A stretch of DNA of 64,000 nt from Hymenobacter guriensis (GTDB lineage Bacteria; Bacteroidota; Bacteroidia; Cytophagales; Hymenobacteraceae). Positions 16,225 through 25,215 of this stretch are shown here, piece by piece; position 1 is the stretch's first letter, and each line of letters starts with the position of its first letter. The notes below the pieces were generated by a model that had not been told where the DNA came from, ran no database searches, and was given only the letters and a program-made list of their open reading frames with translations. Where the stretch lies: the NCBI RefSeq assembly GCF_015773195.1, contig NZ_JADWYK010000006.1, forward strand, positions 62,001 through 126,000, given 5' to 3'. The position numbers were made by a program, and so were the translations under genes.

Positions 16225-16406
16225 GTAATACAGTAAGAGGCTCATCCTTCGACTGCGCGGACGTCAGAAGTCGCATACAGTCTCGTGACTTATGTTTTCA
16301 CGCTTGATGACTGCACTTTGAGGAGCATAGTAATTGTTAGTCGCTGCTTGCAACTTTTGCCTGACACCCCGGCTCTCTTTAGTACACTTCTAACCCACTA
16401 TGCTCC

Positions 16407-16814
16407 ATGCCTAAACTCCTTACCCTGCTAACTCTGGGCCTGCTGTCGTTCGGGGTGCTGAGCGGCTGCGAAGAAGACGAGGAAACCGCCACTGTCCAAG
16501 CCTCCTGCACCACCGTGAAAGTGCTTGGCCGCAGCTGCGACGGTACCATGCTTCAGCTTCCGACGGACATTAATCTTGGCAAAACAATCACCATTGAAGG
16601 CGTGAGCTACGCCAACGTGGTAGCTACCTACTCGCAGGTGCCGGCCGAGCTGCCCGAGTCGCAAAGCTTCCTGACGGGCCTGCGCCTGGCCACCGATGCG
16701 GAAGCCCCCGACCAGGCCTGCATAGCTATTTATACCTCGTACGATCTGGACCGGGTGATTCTGACGGCCCCCAAATGCAAGAGCGAAGGGTGGTGCGGCA
16801 CGCCGAACCAGTAA
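16407..16814 (+). CDS. small cysteine-rich lipoprotein
   Basis: A 135-residue precursor with signal and lipobox (MPKLLTLLTLGLLSFGVLSGC), followed by an acidic stretch EEDEET. The mature part has six cysteines (ASCTT, GRSCDG, QACIAI, PKCKSEGWC), suggesting disulfides. No family is recognised. The gene stops 113 bp before ureD and has no evident link to it. Confidence 0.7.
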   Translation: MPKLLTLLTLGLLSFGVLSGCEEDEETATVQASCTTVKVLGRSCDGTMLQLPTDINLGKTITIEGVSYANVVATYSQVPAELPESQSFLTGLRLATDAEAPDQACIAIYTSYDLDRVILTAPKCKSEGWCGTPNQ

Positions 16815-16927
16815 GCCCTCTAAGGACCTTTCCGCCGCCACTAATCCGGCCATTTTCCCCTTTTTTTCGGGTGAAGGTGGCCGGTTGCCGTGCAGGGCGC
16901 TGCATCTTTGCCGTTCAGCCCCTAGCT

Positions 16928-17785
16928 ATGTCCGATTCGTCGTTGTGGAGTGAAGTCGAAGTTGCGGCCGTGCGCGGCCAGTCGGTGCTGACGGTGAGCC
17001 GCAACGTGCAACCCCTGAAACTCCTGAGCCCGCGCACCGCTACCAGCAGTTGCCACGTGGTGCTCAGCAGCTATGGGGGCGGGCTGCTGGCCGGCGACGT
17101 TATCCGGCTGCGCGTGGCGGTGCAGCCCGAGGCACGCCTGCTGCTGAGTACTCAGGCCAACACCCGCGTGTACCGCTCCGATGATGGTGCCGTGGCCGAG
17201 CAGCTCACGGAAGCGCACGTAGCGGCTGGTGCCCTGGCGGTGGTCCTCCCCGACCCTATCGTGCTCCAGGCCCAGAGCCGCTACCGCCAACACCAGCACT
17301 GGCATCTTGCCGAAGGCGCCTTGCTGTTGCTGGCCGACTGGTTTCACTCCGGCCGCATCGACAGCGGGGAGCAGTTCGCCTTTACCGAGTACCAATCGGA
17401 GCTGCGGATAAGCCAGGAAGAACGCCTCATGGTACTTGACCGGTTTGCGTTCCGTCCCGCAGAGCACATTGCCACCTCACCCGCGCACTTCCGGCAGCAC
17501 CAAACGTCCCTGGCCGTCTACCTCGCTGGCTCCCCCAACGACGCCCGGTTTCAGCAGCTGGCCGCCGTGCTCCAGGCCCAGCAAACCCAAACCCGCGCCG
17601 GCCTGCCCGTTGATGTCTCAGCCCACGACTGCGTAGTGGCCGTAACGCAGGCCCGCCCCGGCGTGCTCCTGCTACGGGCCCTGGGCACCAGCCGCGCCGC
17701 CCTGCAGCCCATCTACGACCAGTTGCACCACGCGCTGGCCGCACCAGAGCTGCTGGGCTTCGATGCCGGATTGCGAAAGTATTAA
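16928..17785 (+). CDS. ureD: urease accessory protein UreD
   Basis: A 285-residue member of the UreD/UreH chaperone family, which with UreF and UreG loads nickel into apo-urease. The ATG at 16928 is chosen because the family start lies just before SEVEVAAVRGQSVL; an in-frame extension upstream overlaps the lipoprotein gene. Characteristic parts are SSYGGGLLAGDVIRLRV, LLLSTQANTRVYRS, LADWFHSGRIDSGEQF and VLDRF. It is on the plus strand and ends 61 bp from the end of ureG, so the accessory genes are split over two convergent transcripts, an arrangement that needs two promoters. Confidence 0.93.
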   Translation: MSDSSLWSEVEVAAVRGQSVLTVSRNVQPLKLLSPRTATSSCHVVLSSYGGGLLAGDVIRLRVAVQPEARLLLSTQANTRVYRSDDGAVAEQLTEAHVAAGALAVVLPDPIVLQAQSRYRQHQHWHLAEGALLLLADWFHSGRIDSGEQFAFTEYQSELRISQEERLMVLDRFAFRPAEHIATSPAHFRQHQTSLAVYLAGSPNDARFQQLAAVLQAQQTQTRAGLPVDVSAHDCVVAVTQARPGVLLLRALGTSRAALQPIYDQLHHALAAPELLGFDAGLRKY

Positions 17786-17798
17786 GGAAGACAGCACG

Positions 17799-17845
17799 TC
17801 ATGCCTCGGCTGCGCTCGGCATGAGGTCCAGAAGACGTACGTCTT
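17799..17845. repeat. two short palindromes between ureD and ureG
   Basis: TCATGCC (17799-17805) pairs with GGCATGA (17818-17824), a shrunken form of the dispersed GTCATGC palindrome. Just beyond is the perfect 14-base palindrome AAGACGTACGTCTT at 17832-17845, followed by T residues. It abuts the ureG stop codon at 17847. The pair could end both convergent transcripts. Confidence 0.55.
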
Positions 17846-17846
17846 T

Positions 17847-18599
17847 TTACCTTCTGTCCTCCCGCACGGCTTCCAGTGCCTGAGCTTTGGCAGCGTGGAT
17901 GTGCTGAATAATCTCATCGAGGCCGACGCCGTGCAGGGCGCGGGCGAAAAGGAATGGGCCTTCGCCGCGCATGCGACGGGCGTCGCGGTCCATCACGCCG
18001 AGGTCGGCGCGCACCAGCTCGGCCAGGTCGGTTTTGTTGATGACCAGCAGATCAGACTGGGTGATACCGGGTCCACCTTTGCGCGGCACCTTGTCGCCGC
18101 CCGACACATCGATGACGTAGATAGAATAGTCGACCAGCTCGCGGCTGAAGTGCGCGGCCAAGTTGTCGCCCCCGCTTTCCACAAACAGGTAATCGAGTTT
18201 GTAGTCGAAGCGCTGCATGAGGCCTTCCAAAGCATCCATGTTCAGGGATATATCTTCCCGAATGGCCGCGTGCGGGCAGCCGCCGGTTTCCACACCCACA
18301 ATCCGATCTTCGCTCAAGGCACTGTGGCGGATCAGAAACTCGGCGTCTTCGCTGGTGAAGATGTCGTTGGTGACCACGCCCAGCTCAAACCCGTGGCGCA
18401 GCCGCTCGCACAAAGCTTTCAGCAGGGCCGTTTTGCCGGTGCCCACGGGCCCGCCTATGCCCACCGTAAAGGCCCGCTTGCGGAAGTTGCGGTGCGGGGG
18501 CAGGCGCCGGGTTTCGCGCTGGGTGTAGTCGCCGGGCGAGTCGTATTGCTCGTGGGCATGGCCGTGGAGGAGCAGGGCAAGCTTATCGATGAAAGGCAT
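17847..18599 (-). CDS. ureG: urease accessory GTPase UreG with N-terminal extension
   Basis: A 250-residue SIMIBI-class GTPase that drives nickel delivery to urease. The P-loop GPVGTGKT is at residues 50-57, the nickel-binding CPH motif at 108-110, ESGGDN at 141-146 and the guanine-specificity NKTD at 188-191. Typical UreG is about 200-210 residues with the P-loop near residue 11-18; here there are about 40 extra N-terminal residues containing HGHAH (12-16), which could bind nickel. No ureE is in the locus, so this extension may do part of its job; that is inference. It is the last gene of the minus-strand cluster, separated from ureF by a palindrome. Confidence 0.95.
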   Translation of the reverse strand: MPFIDKLALLLHGHAHEQYDSPGDYTQRETRRLPPHRNFRKRAFTVGIGGPVGTGKTALLKALCERLRHGFELGVVTNDIFTSEDAEFLIRHSALSEDRIVGVETGGCPHAAIREDISLNMDALEGLMQRFDYKLDYLFVESGGDNLAAHFSRELVDYSIYVIDVSGGDKVPRKGGPGITQSDLLVINKTDLAELVRADLGVMDRDARRMRGEGPFLFARALHGVGLDEIIQHIHAAKAQALEAVREDRR

Positions 18600-18637
18600 C
18601 TTCTTGCTGTTTTGCAGTGTCAGTTGTTAATCAGCAC

Positions 18638-18730
18638 GTCATGCTGAGCGGAGCCGAAGCATCTCTACCGCTTCGTTGCGGTCGTAATCCAACGAAGCAG
18701 TAGAGATGCTTCGGCTCCGCTCAGCATGAC
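18638..18730. repeat. 41-base-arm palindrome between ureF and ureG
   Basis: Arms at 18638-18678 and 18690-18730 contain GTCATGCTGAGCGGAGCCG and GAAGCATCTCTAC and match with a single mismatch around an 11-base loop. This is the longest-stemmed copy of the dispersed family in the window. Its stem would sit inside the mRNA between ureF and ureG and could lower ureG expression or protect upstream mRNA ends. Confidence 0.9.
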
Positions 18731-18744
18731 TGTTTAATGTTGTA

Positions 18745-19422
18745 TTAATTCTGAAACAGGCGGGAGTAGACGTGTTCGTGCAGCATCTGAGCCGTATCGA
18801 GCAAGCTGGCGGAGCGGCTGGCCGTGCGGTGGTCGAGGTGGGCAACGTCGGCCAGCAAGTCGTCGAAAATGGTGTAGAACTCATGCTGAAGCCGGTGCCC
18901 TTCCATGGGACCCAGGCAACCCAGCCGGATGGCCGCACTGACTTGGTCACGCAAAGCCAGATGCAGGTAGAAGGTGTGGGCTTCGACCAGCTTGTAGTCC
19001 AAGCGCCGCAGACTCAGGGCCAGGACCGGCACGAAATGCCCCGGCAACTCCTGAGCCACCAGCAACTCCCCCAACTCCCGCAACCCAGCCGCTGGGTAAA
19101 ACGACTGGAGCAGTTGCAGCCAGGTTTTGCCCTGGGTGAGACTGGCTTTGTGCATGGCGGGTACCAGCAGCTGGGCATCGTATTCGAGCAGGATATCAGC
19201 CAGCGCCTTGGTTTCCAGCGGCCAGGCCAGAGCGTAGCAGGAGTTCAGGAACGGAATTTCCAGCCCCACAGCCTGCTGCAGATACGAGTACAGGTAGTGC
19301 CGCAGCCCTGCTGAGTCGCGCACCAGCCCAAACGTGCGGCTGCTTTCTAGCCCGTAGGAATACGCGAAGCCCCCCGTCGGCAGGGCCGAGTCGGCGAGGT
19401 GGAGCAGGCGGGCTATATGCAT
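18745..19422 (-). CDS. ureF: urease accessory protein UreF
   Basis: A 225-residue, mostly helical accessory protein; the length and pattern fit UreF. Diagnostic parts are the N-terminal HLADSALPTGGFAYSYGLES, the central GKTWLQLLQS, and the C-terminal segment AAIRLGCLGPMEGHRLQHE. UreF binds UreD on urease and checks nickel insertion by UreG. The gene lies on the minus strand downstream of ureC, with a lipoprotein gene in between, and 145 bp before ureG, a gap filled mostly by a palindrome. Confidence 0.93.
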   Translation of the reverse strand: MHIARLLHLADSALPTGGFAYSYGLESSRTFGLVRDSAGLRHYLYSYLQQAVGLEIPFLNSCYALAWPLETKALADILLEYDAQLLVPAMHKASLTQGKTWLQLLQSFYPAAGLRELGELLVAQELPGHFVPVLALSLRRLDYKLVEAHTFYLHLALRDQVSAAIRLGCLGPMEGHRLQHEFYTIFDDLLADVAHLDHRTASRSASLLDTAQMLHEHVYSRLFQN

Positions 19423-19456
19423 GGAAAGCCGAAAAGGCAGAACCGATGGAGCAAAA

Positions 19457-19936
19457 TCAAGGGCGCACGTTGGCGAATGTACCCGCAGTCAGCACGTAAT
19501 CCTTCTGGTATATGGTACCAGCCAACTCAGTGCGCCGCCCCGAGAAGCTGCCTGAGAAACTGCCGTCACTGTTCGGCTCTAGGGTCGCCATGTCGTTATC
19601 GAAGGGCGCGTCCTGTGGGTGGTCACTGTTCTTGAAGAAGATGTCAGCCACTTCATAAGCCGTGTTGGGGCTGCTGCTCGCCTTGTAAAAAAGCACGTGC
19701 AGGGTTTCGGCGCCGCTAGTGGGTTGCGGCGTGGTTGTGCATATCATTTCCAGATAGTCGTAGCCTGCATCTGTGCTGGCGGCAGCGCGCACCTGGCAGG
19801 TCACCTGCTGGCCATTGAGCTGGTAGCTGGCTGTTGGCGCAGGGGTTGGCTCATCATTTTTCTTGCTTGAGCAAGCTGCCGCGTTCCATAGCAGCAGCCC
19901 CATCAAGAGGGTTAAAGCAAACGAGCGTAAATACAT
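19457..19936 (-). CDS. lipoprotein inserted in the urease cluster
   Basis: A 159-residue precursor. I use the ATG at 19934-19936, which gives MYLRSFALTLLMGLLLWNAA followed by the lipobox cysteine (AACSSKKND). After a threonine/proline/alanine linker there is a beta-rich domain with SYQLNGQQVTCQVRAA and ISQ-like strands, ending in a charged-to-hydrophobic tail. It resembles the many short Bacteroidota lipoproteins of unknown role. It has no known urease function and sits between ureC and ureF on the same strand, 34 bp before ureF, so it is probably co-transcribed. Confidence 0.7.
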   Translation of the reverse strand: MYLRSFALTLLMGLLLWNAAACSSKKNDEPTPAPTASYQLNGQQVTCQVRAAASTDAGYDYLEMICTTTPQPTSGAETLHVLFYKASSSPNTAYEVADIFFKNSDHPQDAPFDNDMATLEPNSDGSFSGSFSGRRTELAGTIYQKDYVLTAGTFANVRP

Positions 19937-19995
19937 AAGTAAAAGGTGCTGTGTGTAAGCCAAAGTTTGGATAAAGATGGCACGAATATGAAAGC

Positions 19996-21711
19996 TTAAA
20001 ACAGATTGTAAAGCTGCGCCAGGGGCAATTTTTCTGCAGGCTCACAGGTCAGGTGCACGCCGTCCACGGTCACGCGGTAGGTTTCGGGGTCTACTTCGAT
20101 GTTGGGTAGGTAGTCGTTCAGGGCCATGTCTTTTTTCGTCACGCTGCGGCAGCCCTGCACAGCTACGACTTGCTTGCGCAGGCCGTAGGAGCCGCGTACA
20201 TGCTCCACCGAGGCCCCCGACACGAAGGCCAGGGACGTGCCGCCCACCGCCGCGCCAAATGCCCCGAACATAGGCCGCGAAAACGAAGGCTGGGGCGTGG
20301 GAATGGAGGCGTTGGCGTCGCCCATCTGGCTGCGCACAATCACGCCGCCCTTCACCACCATTTCGGGGCGGGAGCCAAAGAAAGCAGGTTTCCAGAGCAC
20401 CAGATCGGCCAGCTTGCCCAGCTCCACGGAGCCTATTTCCTGGGCAAAGCCGTGGGCGCGGGCGGGGTTGATGGTGTACTTGGCAATGTAGCGCCGGGCG
20501 CGGAAGTTGTCGGCGGTGCCGGCGGCGTCTTCGGGCAGGGCGCCGCGCTGCTGCTTCATCTTATGAGCCGTCTGCCAAGTGCGCGTCACCACCTCGCCCA
20601 CGCGGCCCATGGCCTGGGAGTCGGAAGAAATGATGCTGAGCGCGCCCATATCGTGCAGGATGTCCTCGGCGGCAATGGTTTCGCCCCGGATGCGGCTTTC
20701 GGCAAAGGCCACGTCCTCGGGAATGTTGTGGTCGAGGTGGTGGCACACCATGAGCATGTCCAGGTGCTCGTCAATAGTATTCTTGGTGAAGGGCCGCGTG
20801 GGGTTCGTGGAGGACGGAATGACGTTGGGCTCCCCGCAGATTTTGATGATGTCGGGGGCGTGGCCACCGCCCGCGCCCTCGGTGTGGTAGGCGTGGATGG
20901 TGCGCCCCTTGAACGCGCCAACCGAGTTTTCCACGAAGCCGCTTTCGTTGAGCGTATCGGTATGGATGCACACCTGCACGTCGTACTGCTCGGCCACCTG
21001 CAGGCACTGGTCGATGGCCGCGGGTGTGGTGCCCCAGTCCTCGTGCAGCTTGAAGCCCAGCGCCCCGGCCGCAATCTGCTCGTGCAGGCCCTCGGGGCGC
21101 GAGGAGTTGCCCTTGCCCAGAAACCCGAAGTTGAGCGGAAACGCGTCGGTAGCTTTCAGCATCATTTCGATGTAGAACGCGCCCGGTGTGCAGGTGGTAG
21201 CGGTAGTACCTGCGGCCGGCCCGGTGCCGCCGCCCAGCATGGTGGTCAGGCCCGAGGCTAGGGCCTCTTCAATCTGCTGGGGACATATAAAGTGGATGTG
21301 ACAGTCGATGCCCCCGGCCGTCAGAATCAGGCCTTCTCCGGCAATTACTTCGGTGGTAACGCCCACCACCATCCCGGGCGTGACGCCGGGCATGATGTGC
21401 GGATTGCCGGCCTTGCCAATGCCGCGGATGCGCCCGTGCTTCACCCCGATATCGGCCTTGTAGATGCCGGTGTAGTCGAGCACCAGAGCGTTGGTGATGA
21501 GCAAATCCAGGGCTTCGGCCTGCGGAATGCCGACAGCTTGGCCCATCCCGTCGCGGAGGGTTTTGCCGCCCCCGAACTTGCACTCCTCGCCGTAGACGCA
21601 GTAGTCCTGCTCAACTTCGATGAGGAGGTCGGTGTCGCCCAGGCGCACTTGGTCGCCGGTAGTTGGGCCGTACATATCGGCGAACGCGCGCCGGTCGAGG
21701 GAGAAGGACAT
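19996..21711 (-). CDS. ureC: urease alpha subunit UreC
   Basis: A 571-residue catalytic subunit of nickel urease (urea to ammonia and carbamate). The active site is intact: H138 and H140 in CHIHF, the carbamylated lysine K221 in [10 protein letters not shown]250 in [10 protein letters not shown]276 in [15 protein letters not shown] and D364 in SSDSQAMGR. The mobile flap [16 protein letters not shown] carries C323 and H324. Length is standard. The start [20 protein letters not shown] matches the family. It lies downstream of ureAB, from which it is now separated by 467 bp that include an inserted element. Confidence 0.98.
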   Translation of the reverse strand: MSFSLDRRAFADMYGPTTGDQVRLGDTDLLIEVEQDYCVYGEECKFGGGKTLRDGMGQAVGIPQAEALDLLITNALVLDYTGIYKADIGVKHGRIRGIGKAGNPHIMPGVTPGMVVGVTTEVIAGEGLILTAGGIDCHIHFICPQQIEEALASGLTTMLGGGTGPAAGTTATTCTPGAFYIEMMLKATDAFPLNFGFLGKGNSSRPEGLHEQIAAGALGFKLHEDWGTTPAAIDQCLQVAEQYDVQVCIHTDTLNESGFVENSVGAFKGRTIHAYHTEGAGGGHAPDIIKICGEPNVIPSSTNPTRPFTKNTIDEHLDMLMVCHHLDHNIPEDVAFAESRIRGETIAAEDILHDMGALSIISSDSQAMGRVGEVVTRTWQTAHKMKQQRGALPEDAAGTADNFRARRYIAKYTINPARAHGFAQEIGSVELGKLADLVLWKPAFFGSRPEMVVKGGVIVRSQMGDANASIPTPQPSFSRPMFGAFGAAVGGTSLAFVSGASVEHVRGSYGLRKQVVAVQGCRSVTKKDMALNDYLPNIEVDPETYRVTVDGVHLTCEPAEKLPLAQLYNLF

Positions 21712-21778
21712 AAGATTCAGATCTTAAGCGCGGGTTTAGGAATTCTACTCAATTATATGAGAGCAAATGATTCTCGAA

Positions 21779-22160
21779 TGTCATGCTGAGCTTGTCGAAG
21801 CATCTCTACTGCTCGTCTATCACCAAGTCCATTCCCTCATATGAATTGAATAAATGGTAGCCACAATGCTCTGTGAAAACAGCTATTTCTTTAAACTCGG
21901 GAGCTTCAATAACGAAGGCATACCTGAACTCAACTTTAGAATCATCTTCGAATGTAATGCGCACCACATTACCGTTTGGGAAGTCTGAGGCACCCAATGA
22001 CCTATGGTCACTTCCTTTCGCAAGCAAGTAATCTTGCAACCTTATTTTCCAACGTTCTGGCAAATCAGCTTGGCGCATCGGCTCTTTTTAGGCATATAAT
22101 ATTGAATGTTACTGGTAGCGACGAAGCGGTAGAGATGCTTCGACTCCGCTCAGCATGACA
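21779..22160. mobile_element. palindrome-bounded 382-bp element carrying a small gene
   Basis: The left end (21779-21817, starting TGTCATGCTGAGC) and right end (22120-22160, ending GCTCAGCATGACA) are near-complementary arms of the same dispersed palindrome that is elsewhere compact. Here the arms are 302 bp apart and enclose an ORF. It lies between ureAB and ureC. There is no transposase and I see no clear target duplication, so mobility is inferred from structure only. The alternative is two half-copies that landed on either side of an older gene. Confidence 0.5.
21806..22078 (-). CDS. small hypothetical protein inside the palindromic element
   Basis: A 90-residue soluble protein: basic start MRQADLPERWKIRLQDYLLA, then GASDFPNGNVVRITFEDDSK and an alternating beta pattern ending EGMDLVIDEQ. 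The last four codons and the stop codon lie inside the left palindrome arm, which means the arm now supplies the end of the protein. Codon use is less GC-rich than in ureC or ureAB. I recognise no family. It is on the same strand as the urease genes and would be read by their transcript. Confidence 0.6.
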   Translation of the reverse strand: MRQADLPERWKIRLQDYLLAKGSDHRSLGASDFPNGNVVRITFEDDSKVEFRYAFVIEAPEFKEIAVFTEHCGYHLFNSYEGMDLVIDEQ

Positions 22161-22178
22161 TTTACAGGCACTCTATTC

Positions 22179-22868
22179 TCAATCCACCTTCCCATTAATC
22201 AACCCATTCCCGCCGTACACAATCCGCTGCCCGGCCAGGGCTACGAGCGTCACGCGCTTCCGCTCGCCGGGCTCGAAGCGCACGGCGGTGCCGGCGGGAA
22301 TGTTGAGGCGGAAACCCCGGGCGGCGGCGCGGTCGAAGTCGAGGGCGGCGTTGGTTTCGAAGAATGGGTAGTGGGAGCCAACCTGGATGGGCCGGTCGCC
22401 GCGGTTGAGCACGTCCAGCGTGAGGGTTTCACGGTCTTCGTTCAGGATTAGGGGTGCCTGCTGCAAGTGGTATTCGCCGGGTTCCGGGGCGGCTTCGGCG
22501 GCAGCGGGCGGCGCAGTGCGGGTGAGGCCGGATCCGTACAGGGCCAGCTCGGGCGAACCGGCTTCGCGGCAGATGGGCTGGTGTACCGTTACGAGCTTGG
22601 TGCCGTCAGGGAAGGTGCCTTCCACCTGCACCTCGGCCACTAGGCCGGCCACGCCGGGCAGCACGTCGCGTAAGCCCAAGATCTGCTTGCCCTTGTTCAT
22701 CAGGTCGGCCACCGATTCGCCGTCGCGGATAAACTCCAGCAGCTGGGTAGCCAGTAGGGCCACTGCCTCGGGGTAATTGAGGGCCAGGCCGCGGGCGTAG
22801 CGCTTCTGGGCCACCACGCCGGCCTGGTGCAGCACCAGCTTATCAAGGTCTTTGGGGGAAAGGTGCAT
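22179..22868 (-). CDS. ureAB: fused urease gamma-beta subunit
   Basis: A 229-residue fusion. Residues 1-100 are the gamma subunit ([48 protein letters not shown]); an alanine/proline linker follows; and residues about 130-229 are the beta subunit ([59 protein letters not shown]). Most bacteria encode these separately; the fused form is known from Helicobacter pylori UreA. It forms the structural shell around UreC. It starts 27 bp after the transporter-like gene, indicating an operon, and is split from ureC by the 382-bp element. Confidence 0.96.
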   Translation of the reverse strand: MHLSPKDLDKLVLHQAGVVAQKRYARGLALNYPEAVALLATQLLEFIRDGESVADLMNKGKQILGLRDVLPGVAGLVAEVQVEGTFPDGTKLVTVHQPICREAGSPELALYGSGLTRTAPPAAAEAAPEPGEYHLQQAPLILNEDRETLTLDVLNRGDRPIQVGSHYPFFETNAALDFDRAAARGFRLNIPAGTAVRFEPGERKRVTLVALAGQRIVYGGNGLINGKVD

Positions 22869-22894
22869 GGGGTTTAAAACTTAGATAGTAGCGC

Positions 22895-23581
22895 TTAGAG
22901 GTTAGAAGCGGATGGGGAAACACGGGAGCTAATAGGAGCAGGCGTGGAACGAGTCTGGGCTTTAAGCTCCCGATTCTCCGCTCTAAACAGATTCCCGTAA
23001 ATCATCCAGCTGCCGTAGCCGATGCTGAGCAAGGCTGACACCACGACCATGCCCGTGCGCAGGCCGTAGCTGAGCCGCATGCGCTGGGTGAAGGGGATGC
23101 TTACCAGCGCGGCCGCGCCTAGCATGCCCGCCACGGAGCCCAGGCCAAACAGCAGCAGATAGGCTACGCCCAGCCAGGTGGTGCGCATGCTGCCCATGAG
23201 CAATACTACCAGCGCCCCGCTGCCCGCCAGCCCGTGCACCAGTCCTACCGCATAGGCCGCGCCCCGCTGATAGCGCGGCGGCTTGGTTTGGTATTGGTTT
23301 TTGTCGGTGAGGCGGCTGAGGCCCATGAGCAGCAGCATGGCCCCTACCCCGGCCTCAAAGTAATTGGCGTGTTCTACTGCCGATTTGCTGGCAAGTAGCG
23401 CCCCGCCAAACAAAACGAGCGTGGTGGTGTGGCCCAGCCCCCAGAAAAGCCCCTCGCGCACGGCCAACAGGCGGCTGTCGTGGCGGGCCACCAGGTTGGT
23501 AACGGCAATCAGATGGTCTGCCTCAAACGCGTGCCCCATTCCAACCAGGAAGGCAAACAGCAAAGGCAGCGCGTCGTGCAT
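22895..23581 (-). CDS. UreH/NiCoT-like nickel transporter
   Basis: A 228-residue inner-membrane protein with about six helices. The first helix carries MGHAFEADHLIAV, an HX4DH motif as in nickel/cobalt permeases and the Bacillus-type urease accessory protein UreH; GLGHTTTLVLFG and GLVHGLAGSGALVVLL are the second and third family motifs. The C-terminal tail is polar. It opens the minus-strand urease cluster and lies 27 bp before ureAB, so it likely imports the nickel that urease needs. Nickel specificity is inferred from context. Confidence 0.88.
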   Translation of the reverse strand: MHDALPLLFAFLVGMGHAFEADHLIAVTNLVARHDSRLLAVREGLFWGLGHTTTLVLFGGALLASKSAVEHANYFEAGVGAMLLLMGLSRLTDKNQYQTKPPRYQRGAAYAVGLVHGLAGSGALVVLLMGSMRTTWLGVAYLLLFGLGSVAGMLGAAALVSIPFTQRMRLSYGLRTGMVVVSALLSIGYGSWMIYGNLFRAENRELKAQTRSTPAPISSRVSPSASNL

Positions 23582-23670
23582 GACAAAACAGTCTTGATAG
23601 GAAATACGGGTCTTAAACTAAGGGTATTTATTAAGACAGTGAGCATAATTCAGCAAACAGGCCATAAAAA

Positions 23671-23701
23671 AAATACCCCTGCCGCACTGACAGAGGTATT
23701 T
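23671..23701 (-). terminator. terminator of ndh
   Basis: On the minus strand AAATACCTCTG pairs with CAGGGGTATTT (one mismatch) and is followed by a run of T. It lies 32 bases after the ndh stop and upstream of the urease cluster, which insulates the two units. Confidence 0.8.
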
Positions 23702-23732
23702 AATTTTGAAATCATCTTATAAGCCGCACCTA

Positions 23733-25106
23733 CTAAGCCTGGGGCGTCTGGATGGCGGGCGGCGGGGCGTTGTACTGGGGCGTGGCGTTCTGCTGCTCGG
23801 CGGGGCGCTTGCCTTTGTCGTCCTTCATATCGCGGCGGTTGAAGGGCCGGATGATAAGACGCAGGGCTTTATCGGCGGTGAGGTAGCTGAAGGCCCAGTC
23901 GATGAAGGCTACTACTTTGTTGCGGAAGCCTACCAGCGTCATCAAGTGCACAAACAGCCACGTGAGCCAGCCCAGGAAACCGCTGAAGTGGCCTTTGGGC
24001 AAATCGACCACGGCTTTGTTACGGGCCACAATGGCCATTACGCCCTTGTTATTGTATTTGAAATCGACGGGCGTCTGGCCTTTGGCGAGGCGGCGGAAGT
24101 TGTCGGCCAGGTGGTCGGCCTGCTGCATGGCCACGGGCGCCAGCATGGGCAGGCCTTTGGGCATGTCTTCCGTCACCATGTTGGCCACATCGCCGATGGC
24201 AAACACGTTGGTGAAGCCTTCCACCTGGTTCCAGCGGTTCACGTTGATGCGCTTGTTACGGGCCACGACGTTCTCCGGAATGCCCGGCACGGCAGCGCCA
24301 TTCACCCCAGCCGCCCAGATCAGGTTTTCCGTCGGGATGAATTCAGTATCGGAATAGTAGGCCTTGCAGTCTTCAAACCGCTTGATGCTAGTGTTGAGCA
24401 GAATGTGCACGCCCAGCTCCTTGAGGTACTCATAGGCCTCCCGCTGAGACTGCGGCGACATGGGCCCCAGCAGCTCCGCGCCAGCTTCCACAATGGTAAT
24501 CTGCATGTGCTGGAAGTCCAGCTCGGGGTAATCCTTGGGCAACACGCTCCGGCGCATTTCGGCCAGGGAGCCGCTGATTTCCACGCCGGTGGGGCCACCA
24601 CCTACTACCACAATGTTAAGCAAGGCCTGGCGGGCGGCGGGGTCTTCGGTGAGCAGGGCTTTTTCCAGGTTCTGGAAGATAAAGCTGCGTAGGTTCAGCG
24701 CGTTCGGGATGCTCTTGATCTGCATGCCGTTGCGCTCTATGCTCTCAATCCCGAAGAAGTTGGTGAGGGAGCCAGTGGCCAGCACCAGGTAGTCGTAGTG
24801 AATGTCGCCGATGTTGGTGTGGACGGTGTTGTTGGCCGTATCCACGCGCGACACATCGGCCATGCGGAAGAAGAAGTTCTTCTGCCCAGCAAAAATCTTG
24901 CGGATGGGATAGGCGATGCTGTCGGCCTCCAGGGCGCCAGTGGCTACCTGGTAAAGTAAGGGCTGAAAGTTGTGGTAGTTGTTGCGGTCGATAACCACCA
25001 CCTGCACCGGGTCGTGGCGCAGTTCCTGCGCGAGGCGCAAACCGCCAAAGCCACACCCGACGATGACGACGCGGGGCTGGGAGGTAACCGGAAGATTAGT
25101 ATCCAT
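23733..25106 (-). CDS. ndh: type II NADH:quinone oxidoreductase (NDH-2)
   Basis: A 457-residue flavoprotein that oxidises NADH and reduces quinone without pumping ions. The first ATG is at 25104-25106. Two dinucleotide folds are visible: RVVIVGCGFGGLRLAQEL near the start (FAD) and NIVVVGGGPTGVEISGSLAE in the middle (NADH). AIGDVANM is the second FAD contact. The C-terminal third has hydrophobic and amphipathic helices (FLGWLTWLFVHLMTLVGF) that hold it on the inner membrane, then a charged, proline/glutamine-rich tail. It is monocistronic and complements the proton-pumping complex I encoded 22 kb away. Confidence 0.93.
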   Translation of the reverse strand: MDTNLPVTSQPRVVIVGCGFGGLRLAQELRHDPVQVVVIDRNNYHNFQPLLYQVATGALEADSIAYPIRKIFAGQKNFFFRMADVSRVDTANNTVHTNIGDIHYDYLVLATGSLTNFFGIESIERNGMQIKSIPNALNLRSFIFQNLEKALLTEDPAARQALLNIVVVGGGPTGVEISGSLAEMRRSVLPKDYPELDFQHMQITIVEAGAELLGPMSPQSQREAYEYLKELGVHILLNTSIKRFEDCKAYYSDTEFIPTENLIWAAGVNGAAVPGIPENVVARNKRINVNRWNQVEGFTNVFAIGDVANMVTEDMPKGLPMLAPVAMQQADHLADNFRRLAKGQTPVDFKYNNKGVMAIVARNKAVVDLPKGHFSGFLGWLTWLFVHLMTLVGFRNKVVAFIDWAFSYLTADKALRLIIRPFNRRDMKDDKGKRPAEQQNATPQYNAPPPAIQTPQA

Positions 25107-25215
25107 AGGGAGAGAAGCTTGCTGCAAGGTCAAACAGTAGCTGTACCGTGAAACCGGAGTTCTGGTTACCGTGCAGCTTGCCTTAGCGGCAAAATATAGG
25201 GGCCGAACAATACAA

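Noticed and set aside
16225-16406. Possible TTTTG-N19 promoter before the cysteine-rich lipoprotein
   Set aside because: The -7 position reads TTAGTACA and does not match TAnnTTTG.
20170-21261. 363-codon ORF opposite ureC
   Set aside because: Shadow of a strongly conserved GC-rich gene; the sequence has no family resemblance.
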